Source of the DNA: Nostoc sp. T09
GTDB lineage: Bacteria; Cyanobacteriota; Cyanobacteriia; Cyanobacteriales; Nostocaceae
Assembly (NCBI RefSeq): GCF_002154695.1
Contig: NZ_MTAV01000014.1
Span: forward strand, 75,880 to 139,879
Direction: 5' to 3'
Length of the DNA: 64,000 nt
Part shown: piece by piece, positions 16,250-23,188 of the stretch
How positions within the stretch are numbered: position 1 is the first letter of the stretch
Layout of the letters: every line of letters starts with the position of its first letter
Program-made: the position numbers and the translations under genes
Notes under the pieces: model-generated
Databases searched by the model: none
What the model was told of the DNA's origin: nothing
What the model saw: the letters and a program-made list of their open reading frames with translations, nothing else

Positions 16250-16330
16250 TGGGTCGGGCTGGAATTGAACCAGCAACGCAAACGCGGCGGTTTTACAGAC
16301 CGTTGCCCACACCAGTAGGCGAGCCGACCC
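16250..16330 (-). tRNA. tRNA-Tyr(GTA)
   Basis: Acceptor GGGTCGG/CCGACCC, anticodon loop CTGTAAA (GTA), long variable arm CGCGTTTGCG, T stem GCTGG/CCAGC; class II as expected for bacterial Tyr. Confidence 0.86.
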
Positions 16331-16423
16331 ATATATATTTGAGTAATTACTTGAGATTTCTGGGTGAAATAAAGGAATGGAGAGACCAGTCTTCCTGCTC
16401 TCTGCCATCCCAACTCAAGTCAG

Positions 16424-16497
16424 CAGTGCCGACGGGGATTGAACCCGCAATCTCCTGCTTGAAAGACAGGTGGCTTTACCAATTTGCCTACGGCACC
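16424..16497 (-). tRNA. tRNA-Glu(TTC)
   Basis: Acceptor GGTGCCG/CGGCACT, anticodon loop CTTTCAA (TTC), T stem GCGGG/CCCGT, G73. It is followed on the tRNA-Tyr side by a ~93-nt spacer without obvious features. Confidence 0.84.
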
Positions 16498-16557
16498 AAG
16501 CTGAAATTTCTACCACATACAAGTTTGAGAAGCTGTTTTTTCAGCCCCCTGGTTTGG

Positions 16558-16627
16558 TGGAGGCTGTAGGAGTCGAACCTACTCTGATTGGGAAAATCAG
16601 ATGACCAGTTTGTAAGCTTCTTATGTT
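16558..16627 (-). pseudogene. tRNA-Gly(TCC)-like pseudogene lacking its 5' acceptor strand
   Basis: The 3' half is normal: anticodon stem CTGAT/ATCAG with loop TTTCCCA (TCC), T arm GTAGG/CCTAC with TTCGACT, then AGCCTCC-A-CCA. No complementary GGAGGCT occurs on the 5' side, and the D arm is unrecognisable apart from an AACTGGTCA loop. The 5' end is approximate. Confidence 0.65.
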
Positions 16628-16643
16628 GGGGCACGCGATAGAA

Positions 16644-16714
16644 CGCACAGACAAGGATTTGAACCCTGACCAAAGGTTTTGGAGACCCTGGTGCTGCCGT
16701 TACACCATCTGTGC
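16644..16714 (-). tRNA. tRNA-Trp(CCA)
   Basis: Acceptor GCACAGA/TCTGTGC, anticodon loop CTCCAAA (CCA), T loop TTCAAAT, G73. Confidence 0.85.
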
Positions 16715-16719
16715 ATTGG

Positions 16720-16791
16720 TCGCAGCGGTGGGAGTTGAACCCACATATCCTCGGTTATGAGCCGAGTACCCTACCGTTAGGTTACACTGCA
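16720..16791 (-). tRNA. tRNA-Met(CAT)
   Basis: Acceptor TGCAGTG/CGCTGCG, anticodon stem CTCGG/CCGAG, loop CTCATAA (CAT), T stem GTGGG/CCCAC, A73 and CCA encoded. A lysidine-modified Ile(CAT) role cannot be excluded from sequence alone. Confidence 0.82.
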
Positions 16792-16799
16792 ACGTTTGG

Positions 16800-16871
16800 A
16801 GTCCGAGGTGGGAATTGAACCCACGATGATTGATTTTGCAGACCAACGCCTTTCCACTTGGCTACTCGGAC
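16800..16871 (-). tRNA. tRNA-Cys(GCA)
   Basis: Acceptor GTCCGAG/CTCGGAC, anticodon loop CTGCAAA (GCA), T stem GTGGG/CCCAC, T73 and encoded CCA. Confidence 0.86.
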
Positions 16872-16879
16872 ATTTTTGG

Positions 16880-16953
16880 AAGCCTCGACGGGAGTTGCAC
16901 CCGCTTCTCTCTGACTGAGAATCAGAGCGACTTTTCTATTCGTCCACAAGGCT
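16880..16953 (-). tRNA. tRNA-Glu(CTC)
   Basis: Acceptor AGCCTTG/CGAGGCT, anticodon stem TCTGA/TCAGA, loop TTCTCAG (CTC), T loop TGCAACT (T55 to G change), T73 and encoded CCA. A separate Glu(CTC) gene is unusual. Confidence 0.78.
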
Positions 16954-16956
16954 ACA

Positions 16957-17032
16957 CGGGGATGATGGGATTTGAACCCACGTTCTTTCGCTCGACAGGC
17001 GACTGCTTTAAACCAGACTAAGCTACACCCCC
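16957..17032 (-). tRNA. tRNA-Asp(GTC), first gene of the array
   Basis: Acceptor GGGGGTG/CATCCCC, D stem GCTT/AAGC, anticodon loop CTGTCGA (GTC), T stem GTGGG/CCCAT, G73. It is the promoter-proximal tRNA of the array. Confidence 0.85.
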
Positions 17033-17107
17033 ACGTTGGGTGGCAATTATTCAGTTTTCATGGTTCAGAGGTGTTAGCGCTGTGCCTTTTGCAGAGGCTC
17101 TTTTGCT

Positions 17108-17159
17108 TCACTACATATATACTACATAAATACTACAAAAGTGTCAAGGGCATACTACA
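17108..17159 (-). promoter_or_regulatory. promoter of the tRNA array with phased operator-like repeats
   Basis: On the minus strand TTGACA (17147-17142) and TAGTAT (17124-17119) are separated by exactly 17 nt, a near-consensus promoter about 85 nt before tRNA-Asp. The plus-strand octamer ATACTACA occurs at 17119, 17130 and 17152, with a TCACTACA variant at 17108, so spacings are 11, 11 and 22 bp. The repeats overlap the -10 and the spacer, which suggests binding of a repressor on one face of the helix. Confidence 0.7.
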
Positions 17160-17236
17160 AATTTTTTTTAGAAATGAGAGGGCGGTGTTATTGAATCGCG
17201 CTCATTGCCCTCTCTGGCTGGGTTTAAGGGAGTGAA

Positions 17237-17773
17237 TTACTCATTCTCAGTTAGGCGTTGTGCGTTCCAGAACTGTTCGGCAAATGCAACCGCTGGGTGG
17301 ATTGGCGCTTTGGGTTTGGTTTTGAGTACCATTCCTGCTTCATGTGGAAGGCGATCGCTCTTGGTTGAGTTGCACTTTTCACAAGCGGTTACAACGTTGT
17401 CCCAGGTATGCTGTCCACCTTTGGAACGAGGAATTACGTGATCGAGGGTGAGACGTTTGGTGCTACCGCAGTATTGGCAGGTATGGTTATCACGCTTGAG
17501 TACTTCACGTCGGTTTACAGGTGGTACTTTCCAATGACGTTCGGGATTGCCAACAGTTAGACGAATGTGTTCGGGAACTTGTAGTACGATGCTGGGTGAA
17601 CGAACTTCCCAAAGCCTTGTGCTGCTGAACTCCAACGACTCTGCTTGACCTGTAACTAATAGAACAACAGCGCGTTTAATGTTGACGCGTGCTAGTGGTA
17701 GGTAGTTCTTAGAGAAGACTACCACCGAATTTTGTAATATCTGTGGTTCCTGAGCTTGTGGTTGAGCTTGCAT
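17237..17773 (-). CDS. HNH endonuclease-fold protein, conserved cyanobacterial type
   Basis: A 178-residue protein. A ~75-residue N-terminal part (SKNYLPLARVNIKRAVVLLVTGQAE) typical of this HNH subfamily is followed by the HNH core: RREVLKRDNHTCQYCG, LTLDHVIPRSKGG, TWDNVVTACEKCNSTK. CxxC pairs, the DH catalytic pair and the late Asn/His are present. It starts at an ATG just downstream of a terminator and lies directly upstream of the tRNA-array promoter on the same strand. A general DNA-metabolism role is likely; the exact role is unknown. Confidence 0.88.
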   Translation of the reverse strand: MQAQPQAQEPQILQNSVVVFSKNYLPLARVNIKRAVVLLVTGQAESLEFSSTRLWEVRSPSIVLQVPEHIRLTVGNPERHWKVPPVNRREVLKRDNHTCQYCGSTKRLTLDHVIPRSKGGQHTWDNVVTACEKCNSTKSDRLPHEAGMVLKTKPKAPIHPAVAFAEQFWNAQRLTENE

Positions 17774-17796
17774 ACCTTAATTAACTCCTCAAAAAA

Positions 17797-17832
17797 ACAA
17801 CCCCCGCCTCTGATTACCAGGAGCGGGGGTTA
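17797..17832 (-). terminator. Rho-independent terminator
   Basis: The stem ACCCCCGC/GCGGGGGT with a 15-nt loop is followed on the minus strand by TTGTTTTTTT. It ends the transcript that starts near 18100 and insulates the HNH gene at 17773. Confidence 0.8.
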
Positions 17833-17852
17833 AGTAGTTGATACTTCTTGCC

Positions 17853-18071
17853 TTATATGGGTGCTAGAGAACACTTGCACCTCCCGCTGTGGATAATTTG
17901 ATCTGGATTCAGCCATCCAGCGATCGCTCCAAAAATGCCAACAATTGCAGATTTCCCGCCGCGAAACTGATATGTTTCTTCAAATGCTAACAGCGCCATC
18001 GCACTGCTCGAACCTTTGCTGGGTCGGCAATGTATCGCACTATGTAAAGCTGAGGAAAATCTGTGTCTCAT
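17853..18071 (-). CDS. small ORF or non-coding transcript (72 codons)
   Basis: The frame encodes 72 residues (FEETYQFRGGKSAIVGIFGAIAGWLNPDQ in part) of no recognised family. There is no Shine-Dalgarno before the ATG. However, a promoter lies immediately upstream and a strong terminator follows, so this is a real ~300-nt transcription unit. It could equally be a small RNA. Its promoter shares the TGTAGTAT octamer with the tRNA array. Confidence 0.4.
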   Translation of the reverse strand: MRHRFSSALHSAIHCRPSKGSSSAMALLAFEETYQFRGGKSAIVGIFGAIAGWLNPDQIIHSGRCKCSLAPI

Positions 18072-18079
18072 CGAATTTC

Positions 18080-18134
18080 TGTAGTATTTGTAATCGGATA
18101 AATTAATAATACAGTTGTAGTATATATTTGTCTA
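18080..18134 (-). promoter_or_regulatory. promoter with TGTAGTAT octamers
   Basis: On the minus strand TAGACA (18134-18129) and TATTAT (18111-18106) are 17 nt apart. TGTAGTAT octamers (plus strand) are at 18080-18087 and 18116-18123, the second within the promoter spacer. The octamer is the complement of the ATACTACA repeats over the tRNA-array promoter. Confidence 0.6.
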
Positions 18135-18258
18135 CTTTTCAATGGTGCTTTAGATAAAGCCTCCCATAGCATTTGGGCGATCGCTCATTGCCAACGTCTT
18201 TCCATAGAAGACGAAGAAATTGTTGTCATTGAGGCGATCGCATCTCCCAACATCCAAA

Positions 18259-19491
18259 TCAAACAAGCTTGATATGACTACCAATAAGCTCTTTCTCAAG
18301 CTGTACAAGTGCAATTTCTTCTTGACCAGGAACACCGAAACGGCGAAGATTAACACTGCTGTTAGCTGCCTCACGTTCGCCAACAACGGCGATAAAGGGA
18401 ACTTTGCGTGCTGAGAGTTCGCGAATTTTGTTAGAGATCGTGCGATCGCTTTTGTGCAGTTCCACTCTCATACCGATAGCTCTCAATCTTTGTACTACAA
18501 CCTCTGCCCAATCTACAGATTTTTCCGAAATCGAGGCTACCGCAACCTGTACAGGCGCAAGCCACAAAGGTAAAGCTCCTCCTTGGTTCTCAAGCAGAAT
18601 ACCAATCCAGCGCTCAATAGAACCTAAAACTGCCTGATGTAGAATCACTGGCTGCTCAAAATCACCACTGCTGCTAGCAAAGGAAAGGTCAAAAATCTCT
18701 GGGAGATTAAAATCTATTTGGATCGTGCCACATTGCCAAGCTCGCCCAAGTCGGTCTTCTAGGCTCACCTCAATCTTAGGGCCATAAAATGCCCCTTCAC
18801 CTGGTGACAGTTCGTAGGCATAGCCTAAGGCATTGCAGGATTCTATAAGTAGAGCTTCTGCTTTATCCCATTGCGCATCGCTACCTAAACGCTTTTCTGG
18901 ACGGAGAGCAATTTTTAAATGAAAATTCTCATAACCAAATGCTTGATAAACCTCACTTACCATCCTCAAAAAGTTGCGAATCTCATTATGAATGTCAGCT
19001 TCCTGGCAAAATATATGAGCATCATCTTGCACAAACTGACGTAAACGCATACAACCAGATAGCGTTCCTGAAGGTTCATAACGATGTACCATACCAAACT
19101 CCATCATGCGGATTGGCAGATCGCGGTAACTCCGTAAATGTGATTTGTATATGGCAATGTGAGCCGGACAAGACATAGGCTTTAGAGCATAATCGGCGCT
19201 GACTTGATTTAAATCGGCATCCTCTGTTGCTACATCTTTATCTAAGCTACCGACAACAAAGATATTTTCACGGAACTTTTCCCAATGGCCTGACTTCTCC
19301 CAAAGAACGCGACTCAACATTAGGGGCGAACGTACTTCTTCAAATCCGTAAACTTCGTAAACTTGTCGCATGAAGTCTTCAATTACCCGAAACATCCGCA
19401 AACCCAGAGGATGCCAAAAAACCATACCTGGGCTGTGTTCTTCAAAATGGAACAAGTCCATTACTTTTGCAAGTTCTCGATGGTCGTACAT
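18259..19491 (-). CDS. thrS: threonyl-tRNA synthetase without N-terminal editing domain
   Basis: Charges tRNA-Thr. At 410 residues it is far shorter than the ~600-640 of standard ThrRS, because the TGS and N2 editing domains are absent. The class II catalytic core is intact: MSCPAH (zinc ligand Cys108), motif 2 MEFGMVHRYEPSG, QDDAHIF (His159), LHQAVLGSIERWIGILLE. The C-terminal anticodon-binding domain follows (LAPVQVAVASISEKS ... VNLRRFG). The ATG at 19491 follows AGGAGAATAATT; a longer upstream frame runs through repeat DNA. Anabaena is known to carry an extra editing-less ThrRS (T2) beside the full-length one, and this looks like it. The leader has two threonine attenuators. Confidence 0.92.
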   Translation of the reverse strand: MYDHRELAKVMDLFHFEEHSPGMVFWHPLGLRMFRVIEDFMRQVYEVYGFEEVRSPLMLSRVLWEKSGHWEKFRENIFVVGSLDKDVATEDADLNQVSADYALKPMSCPAHIAIYKSHLRSYRDLPIRMMEFGMVHRYEPSGTLSGCMRLRQFVQDDAHIFCQEADIHNEIRNFLRMVSEVYQAFGYENFHLKIALRPEKRLGSDAQWDKAEALLIESCNALGYAYELSPGEGAFYGPKIEVSLEDRLGRAWQCGTIQIDFNLPEIFDLSFASSSGDFEQPVILHQAVLGSIERWIGILLENQGGALPLWLAPVQVAVASISEKSVDWAEVVVQRLRAIGMRVELHKSDRTISNKIRELSARKVPFIAVVGEREAANSSVNLRRFGVPGQEEIALVQLEKELIGSHIKLV

Positions 19492-19544
19492 AATTATTCT
19501 CCTGTTGATTAATTTGCTTGTAATTGCATAAATGCCAATTCCTG

Positions 19545-19638
19545 ATACCACTTTGAAAAGTGATTGCAACAGATGGATTCACACAGCCTGGACATAAAAG
19601 GCGATTCCCAATCCAAAATCTAAAATTCAAAGTTGTAT
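19545..19638. mobile_element. MITE-like element, copy 2, in the thrS leader
   Basis: Ends ATACCACTTTGAA and TTCAAAGTTGTAT form a 13-bp inverted repeat with one mismatch. The interior matches the element at 10235-10321. It sits between the second attenuator and the thrS start, so it is part of the mRNA 5' region. Confidence 0.65.
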
Positions 19639-19658
19639 GAGGTGAGCAGCCAACAATG

Positions 19659-19692
19659 AAAAACCCCTCTAAGAGTTACCTAGAGGGGTTTT
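19659..19692 (-). terminator. attenuator 2: terminator with competing antiterminator
   Basis: The minus-strand stem AAAACCCCTCTA/TAGAGGGGTTTT, with loop GGTAACTCT, ends in TTTTTC, a classic intrinsic terminator about 170 nt before the thrS start. Its 5' arm CCCTCTAGG (19687-19679) can instead pair with CCTGGAGGG (19736-19728), the Pro-Gly-Gly codons at the end of leader peptide 2. All nine positions pair, with one G-U. Confidence 0.85.
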
Positions 19693-19721
19693 GTCTCCGT
19701 ATCTGTACACGACAAATTACG

Positions 19722-19790
19722 TCACCTCCCTCCAGGCGTGATAGTAGTGGTTGTAGTGGTAGTTATGACCAAGCTGCTGATATAGCTCAT
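19722..19790 (-). CDS. threonine-rich leader peptide 2 of thrS
   Basis: A 22-codon ORF with an AGGAAA ribosome site 10 nt upstream. After MSYISSLVI come seven consecutive Thr codons, then ITPGGR and a TGA. A run of threonine codons ahead of a terminator and a threonyl-tRNA synthetase gene matches the logic of the E. coli thr leader. A ribosome stalled on the Thr run would leave CCTGGAGGG free for antitermination. A ribosome reaching the stop would mask it. Confidence 0.85.
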   Translation of the reverse strand: MSYISSLVITTTTTTTITPGGR

Positions 19791-19845
19791 GTACTTAATA
19801 TTTCCTAGTTGATAATTTCCAAATCATGTCTATATACACTAAAAT

Positions 19846-19870
19846 CCCCTCAAGGTATGACCTTGAGGGG
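19846..19870 (-). terminator. attenuator 1: terminator with competing antiterminator
   Basis: A perfect 11-bp minus-strand stem CCCCTCAAGGT/ACCTTGAGGGG with a 3-nt loop is followed by ATTTTAG, a weaker U-tract than attenuator 2. The segment ACCCCTCAAGGT can alternatively pair with ACCAAGGGGGGT (19920-19909) in leader peptide 1, giving ten pairs around a 2-nt internal loop. Confidence 0.75.
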
Positions 19871-19903
19871 TGAGTTGATTGCTTCACTGTTTACGCCAGC
19901 AGT

Positions 19904-19951
19904 TTACGACCCCCCTTGGTTTGTAGTTCGGGTAGTGCTAGTAGTGGTCAT
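19904..19951 (-). CDS. threonine-rich leader peptide 1 of thrS
   Basis: A 15-residue ORF, MTTTSTTRTTNQGGS, of which seven are Thr, ending in TAA. It is the first translated element after the inferred promoter. The Asn-Gln-Gly-Gly codons supply the antiterminator strand. No strong Shine-Dalgarno is visible, so translation of this ORF is less certain than that of leader 2. Confidence 0.75.
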   Translation of the reverse strand: MTTTSTTRTTNQGGS

Positions 19952-20021
19952 AAAACTAAACTGGCTGGCAATTGCTAGTGACACGTTTTTAATTAAGGAA
20001 AAGCTTTGTATTTATCAACCA

Positions 20022-20049
20022 ATTTTAGCAAAGATGAATTGCTTGTCAA
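20022..20049 (-). promoter_or_regulatory. promoter of the thrS attenuator leader
   Basis: On the minus strand TTGACA (20049-20044) and TAAAAT (20027-20022) are 16 nt apart. Transcription would begin near 20014, about 63 nt before leader peptide 1. I searched the region for a Zur-type TGATAATNATTATCA box and saw none. Confidence 0.6.
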
Positions 20050-20246
20050 CCTAAGTTCTAAAAGCTGATTTCAAATACATTTAACCCTTTGCGCCCTCTG
20101 CTTTCTACTTAATACGCCTCTAGAATGATGAATGCTCAAAAATACTAGGCTGAACTAGTAGTCAAACATAAGGGAATTAGTTGCATTCAATTTGCAGCTA
20201 TTCCCACAGAAATGTTAGATGTGTTCACTAAATAAAGAAGTGTGTG

Positions 20247-21095
20247 ATGGACGAAGCTAGAAAACTTGTCCTGCCTACAGACAGCAGCACGCCAGATTTT
20301 GCAAGTGGTGAAATCTTATTTATTGGTACTGCAACTGTGCTTTTGCGCTATGCGGGATTCACAATTCTCACCGACCCGAACTTTCTGCATAAAGGAGAGC
20401 ATGTACATCTACATTATGGTATCCGCTCGGCTCGTAGAACGAATCCAGCAATAGAATTAACAGAGTTGCCACAGCTTGATTTAATTGTGCTGTCGCATAT
20501 GCATGAGGATCATTTTGACCGTGTAGTAGAGCAAAAACTTGATAAAAACTTGCCGATTGTCACGACTCCTCATGCAGCAACTAAGCTACAACAAAAAGGA
20601 TTTCAGGCAACGCAGGCGCTTGATACTTGGGAAACATTGACTGTTACCAAGGGCGATAATTTACTTAAGATTAGCGCTATGCCAGGAAGGCACGGCCCAG
20701 GTGTTATTAATGCCTTACTTCCGCCTGTTATGGGAAGTATGCTGGAATTCCAGAATTCTCAGGCAGAGACTAAGTATCGGCTTTATATTACTGGCGATAC
20801 ACTTTTGTACGAACAGTTGCAAGAAATTCCCCAAAGGTATCCTGATATTGATCTAGCTTTACTACACTTAGGAGGAACAAGGATATTTGGTGTACTCCTA
20901 ACTATGGATGCTATGCAAGGGGTAGAGGCAATCAAAATTATTGCTCCCGATATGGCGATCCCGATTCATTACAACGATTACACGGTTTTTAAGTCGCCGC
21001 TTGAGGATTTTATGAAAGCAGTGACAGCAGCAGGTTTAGAAAGTCAAGTTAGATACTTGAGTCATGGTGAAACTTATAAGTTCACTGTGAAATAA
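20247..21095 (+). CDS. metallo-beta-lactamase-fold hydrolase (UlaG/NAPE-PLD-like)
   Basis: A 282-residue cytosolic hydrolase with the metal-binding motif SHMHEDHFD near residue 87, a further His in GRHGPG, Asp in ITGDTLLY and a final His in IPIHYNDY. This set is complete for a dinuclear site. The family acts on phosphodiester, lactone or similar bonds; the substrate is unknown. A GTG precedes the ATG; the ATG is chosen. It is divergent from the thrS leader. Confidence 0.85.
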   Translation: MDEARKLVLPTDSSTPDFASGEILFIGTATVLLRYAGFTILTDPNFLHKGEHVHLHYGIRSARRTNPAIELTELPQLDLIVLSHMHEDHFDRVVEQKLDKNLPIVTTPHAATKLQQKGFQATQALDTWETLTVTKGDNLLKISAMPGRHGPGVINALLPPVMGSMLEFQNSQAETKYRLYITGDTLLYEQLQEIPQRYPDIDLALLHLGGTRIFGVLLTMDAMQGVEAIKIIAPDMAIPIHYNDYTVFKSPLEDFMKAVTAAGLESQVRYLSHGETYKFTVK

Positions 21096-21152
21096 GTTCT
21101 GCTGATAATACATTACACGCCTAGACTAGGGCATTAATCACTATTGACTCTT

Positions 21153-22427
21153 TCAAGAGGCTTCAAGTAAGCTACCTGCAAATGCGATCGCCTCTTGTGG
21201 CGTTGAGATTTTACCTTCAGCTTGTGCTATGGCAATTTCTGTAAGAAGTTTGCCAATTAATGGTGAAGGCGGGACTTTTAATGCTATAATGATTTCCTTC
21301 CCACTCACGATTGGAGCGGGATGAGCGACCAGATCATCAGGGTTCAGGTAGCGGCCGATCAAAGGTGCGTAAACGTTAAGTAGTTTATCGCCAGGCATCG
21401 CCCCTACCAGATTATCGCAAGCTAAGGCCAACGCTACAGCAGTACTAAATCCAGTGCCTGCTTCCTGAAAGAGAAAATATTGTTCTCTCAAAGACATATT
21501 TGCTACTTTTAGCCGGGGGATCAGTCTCAAGGCTGTGGTAACAGATTGAATTTCAGCACGGCTGTAGGTTAGTTGCATTAGCTCAATTTCCGCAGCTTCG
21601 GGATCGGGGTGGACGAGACAAGCAAGTTTGGCGATACCTAAGCGAGTGATTTTGACGGTATCGCGGATATAATCTTGCAGCTCCACCCCTAAAGGCTGCC
21701 AATTTTTTGCTATAGAGGCGGTGGCTGTATCAACTGCGGCTAGTTTTTGAAAGCTTTCAGGCGTGGCGTTTTTCCAGAAAGGTGCAAGTACACCATCTTC
21801 CCAAGCAGTTGCGATCGCAGAAGTACCTTCAGGAATCGCCAACAAATAGCTGATTTCTACTCTGACTCGTTCTGCGGCTACTTTTGTAATGTGTGGTGCT
21901 AAAGAACGAATCATTTCTTGGGTAGCTGGCTCAATCGTAAAACCAAGTTGGGCTGCTTGGCGATAGGCTCGCATTAACCGTAAAGGATCGTCTTCTAAGT
22001 TGGCAGGTGAGATCATGCGTAAAACACGCTGTTGTAAGTCAGCCAAGCCTTGCAGGGGATCGATGATTTCTTGGGTATGGGGATTATAAGCGATCGCATT
22101 GACTGTAAAATCTCGTCTGTGCAAATCGGTTTCTAAACTAGCTCCTTCTTGTTGGGCAATATCAACTGTGGCGTTGGGAAAGACTACACGGGCAATTTGC
22201 CGTTGAGGATCGAGTAAGACAAAACCCGCTTGATAATGTTGAGCGATCGCTCTGGCTACCTTCACTGCATCCGTTGGAATCACAAAATCTAAATCTAGGT
22301 ATTCACGACTTCTACCCAAAAAGGCATCTCGTACTGCACCACCTACCATATATGCAGGTTGTGGCAATAATGCCAGACTAAAGGGCCAAGTTTCAGGAGC
22401 TAAGGTAGAAGAAACTGAAGGATGCAT
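21153..22427 (-). CDS. cca: CCA tRNA nucleotidyltransferase / poly(A) polymerase family
   Basis: Adds or repairs the 3' CCA of tRNAs. The 424-residue protein has the class II nucleotidyltransferase head: YMVGGAVRDAFLGR, catalytic DLDFVIP, RRDFTVNAIAY, then RVLRMISPANLEDDPLRLMRAYRQAAQLGF. An all-helical tail follows. Closely related poly(A) polymerases cannot be excluded on sequence alone. The ATG at 22427 is preferred over a TTG five codons upstream. It is relevant here because about half of the tRNA genes in the nearby array do not encode CCA. Confidence 0.9.
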   Translation of the reverse strand: MHPSVSSTLAPETWPFSLALLPQPAYMVGGAVRDAFLGRSREYLDLDFVIPTDAVKVARAIAQHYQAGFVLLDPQRQIARVVFPNATVDIAQQEGASLETDLHRRDFTVNAIAYNPHTQEIIDPLQGLADLQQRVLRMISPANLEDDPLRLMRAYRQAAQLGFTIEPATQEMIRSLAPHITKVAAERVRVEISYLLAIPEGTSAIATAWEDGVLAPFWKNATPESFQKLAAVDTATASIAKNWQPLGVELQDYIRDTVKITRLGIAKLACLVHPDPEAAEIELMQLTYSRAEIQSVTTALRLIPRLKVANMSLREQYFLFQEAGTGFSTAVALALACDNLVGAMPGDKLLNVYAPLIGRYLNPDDLVAHPAPIVSGKEIIIALKVPPSPLIGKLLTEIAIAQAEGKISTPQEAIAFAGSLLEAS

Positions 22428-22513
22428 TGTAATAAAAATCAACCCAGCAACTAATGAATATTAGTTTGCCTTAAGCTAGATTAACAATAAAGGTTCCTGG
22501 AGTTGGTTCTATT

Positions 22514-22762
22514 ATGTGTATTTGCGTGAACTGCCACTATGTAGACCGCTGTTTAACCTATAATGCCGTAGAAACGCAGCATCAACAGCCCCATTTGACT
22601 GAAACACCCAATTTTGACCCTAATGAACCTTCGATCAATGTCAACATCCGCACCAAAGGAGAAATCATTGAGATGGAATGGGATGTAGTTGGTTGTCTCA
22701 GCTTTAAGCAAGAAACTGGTAAGTGGGCGAAGTTACGTCCAGGTGAATTAGTGCCAACGTGA
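22514..22762 (+). CDS. ycf34: Ycf34 family protein
   Basis: An 82-residue protein beginning MCICVNCHYVDRCLTY, with the four conserved cysteines of Ycf34 and a later INVNIRTKGEIIEMEWDVVGC. The family occurs in cyanobacteria and red-lineage plastids and binds an iron-sulfur cluster linked to photosynthetic electron flow. It is divergent from cca with 86 nt between. Confidence 0.9.
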   Translation: MCICVNCHYVDRCLTYNAVETQHQQPHLTETPNFDPNEPSINVNIRTKGEIIEMEWDVVGCLSFKQETGKWAKLRPGELVPT

Positions 22763-23188
22763 CGTTATAAATTATAAGTGTTGCGGGGCGGGGGATTGGA
22801 AACAAATATACCCGACTTTTTTGAAGATGCATCTACTGAATAGTAGGCCTGACCTGTCAATGCTGATACAAATAGTTTTGTGGTTACCCGACATACCGCC
22901 CGCAGGCTGGAAGCTTGGGGCTATCTTTACAAAGCCTGCCTACGCAGCCTGAATGTCTTTAGCCCACGTAGGTAGGCTTTGTATGATTAGCCGCACCATT
23001 CTCTGGTGAAGGCGAGATTTCGGGATAGTGAAGAGTTTTAGCGTTGATTTGCTAAGTGCATCCTTTGACGGGAGTATCTAAGTTTTGCAATTTTCACAAA
23101 TCAGATAGTATTCCTATAGTTATGAGTTATTGACTTTTAAATACTCTTTTTTCTAAAGTTAGAAAGCTCATAGATATTTGAATTAATT
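22763..23188. other. intergenic region with large palindromic repeat
   Basis: No gene is seen. It holds the hairpin repeat at 22929-22982 and AT-rich DNA before tsaB. A G-rich stretch (GCGGGGCGGGGG) lies near 22783. Confidence 0.5.
22929..22982. repeat. dispersed hairpin repeat
   Basis: ACAAAGCCTGCCTACG and CGTAGGTAGGCTTTGT form a 16-bp stem with one G-U pair, around a 22-nt loop. This looks like a common intergenic repeat of Nostoc-type genomes; it is not followed by a U-tract. Confidence 0.65.

Noticed and set aside
19492-20050. Zur-box control of thrS, as expected for the second ThrRS of Anabaena
   Set aside because: No TGATAAT-type inverted repeat was visible between the promoter and the start; attenuation explains the leader better. 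Not excluded further upstream.
19492-20054. Long N-terminal extension of thrS (26 codons upstream) and an 81-codon plus-strand frame
   Set aside because: The extension crosses a MITE, and AGGAGAATAATT precedes the internal ATG. The plus-strand frame is the complement of the attenuator hairpins.
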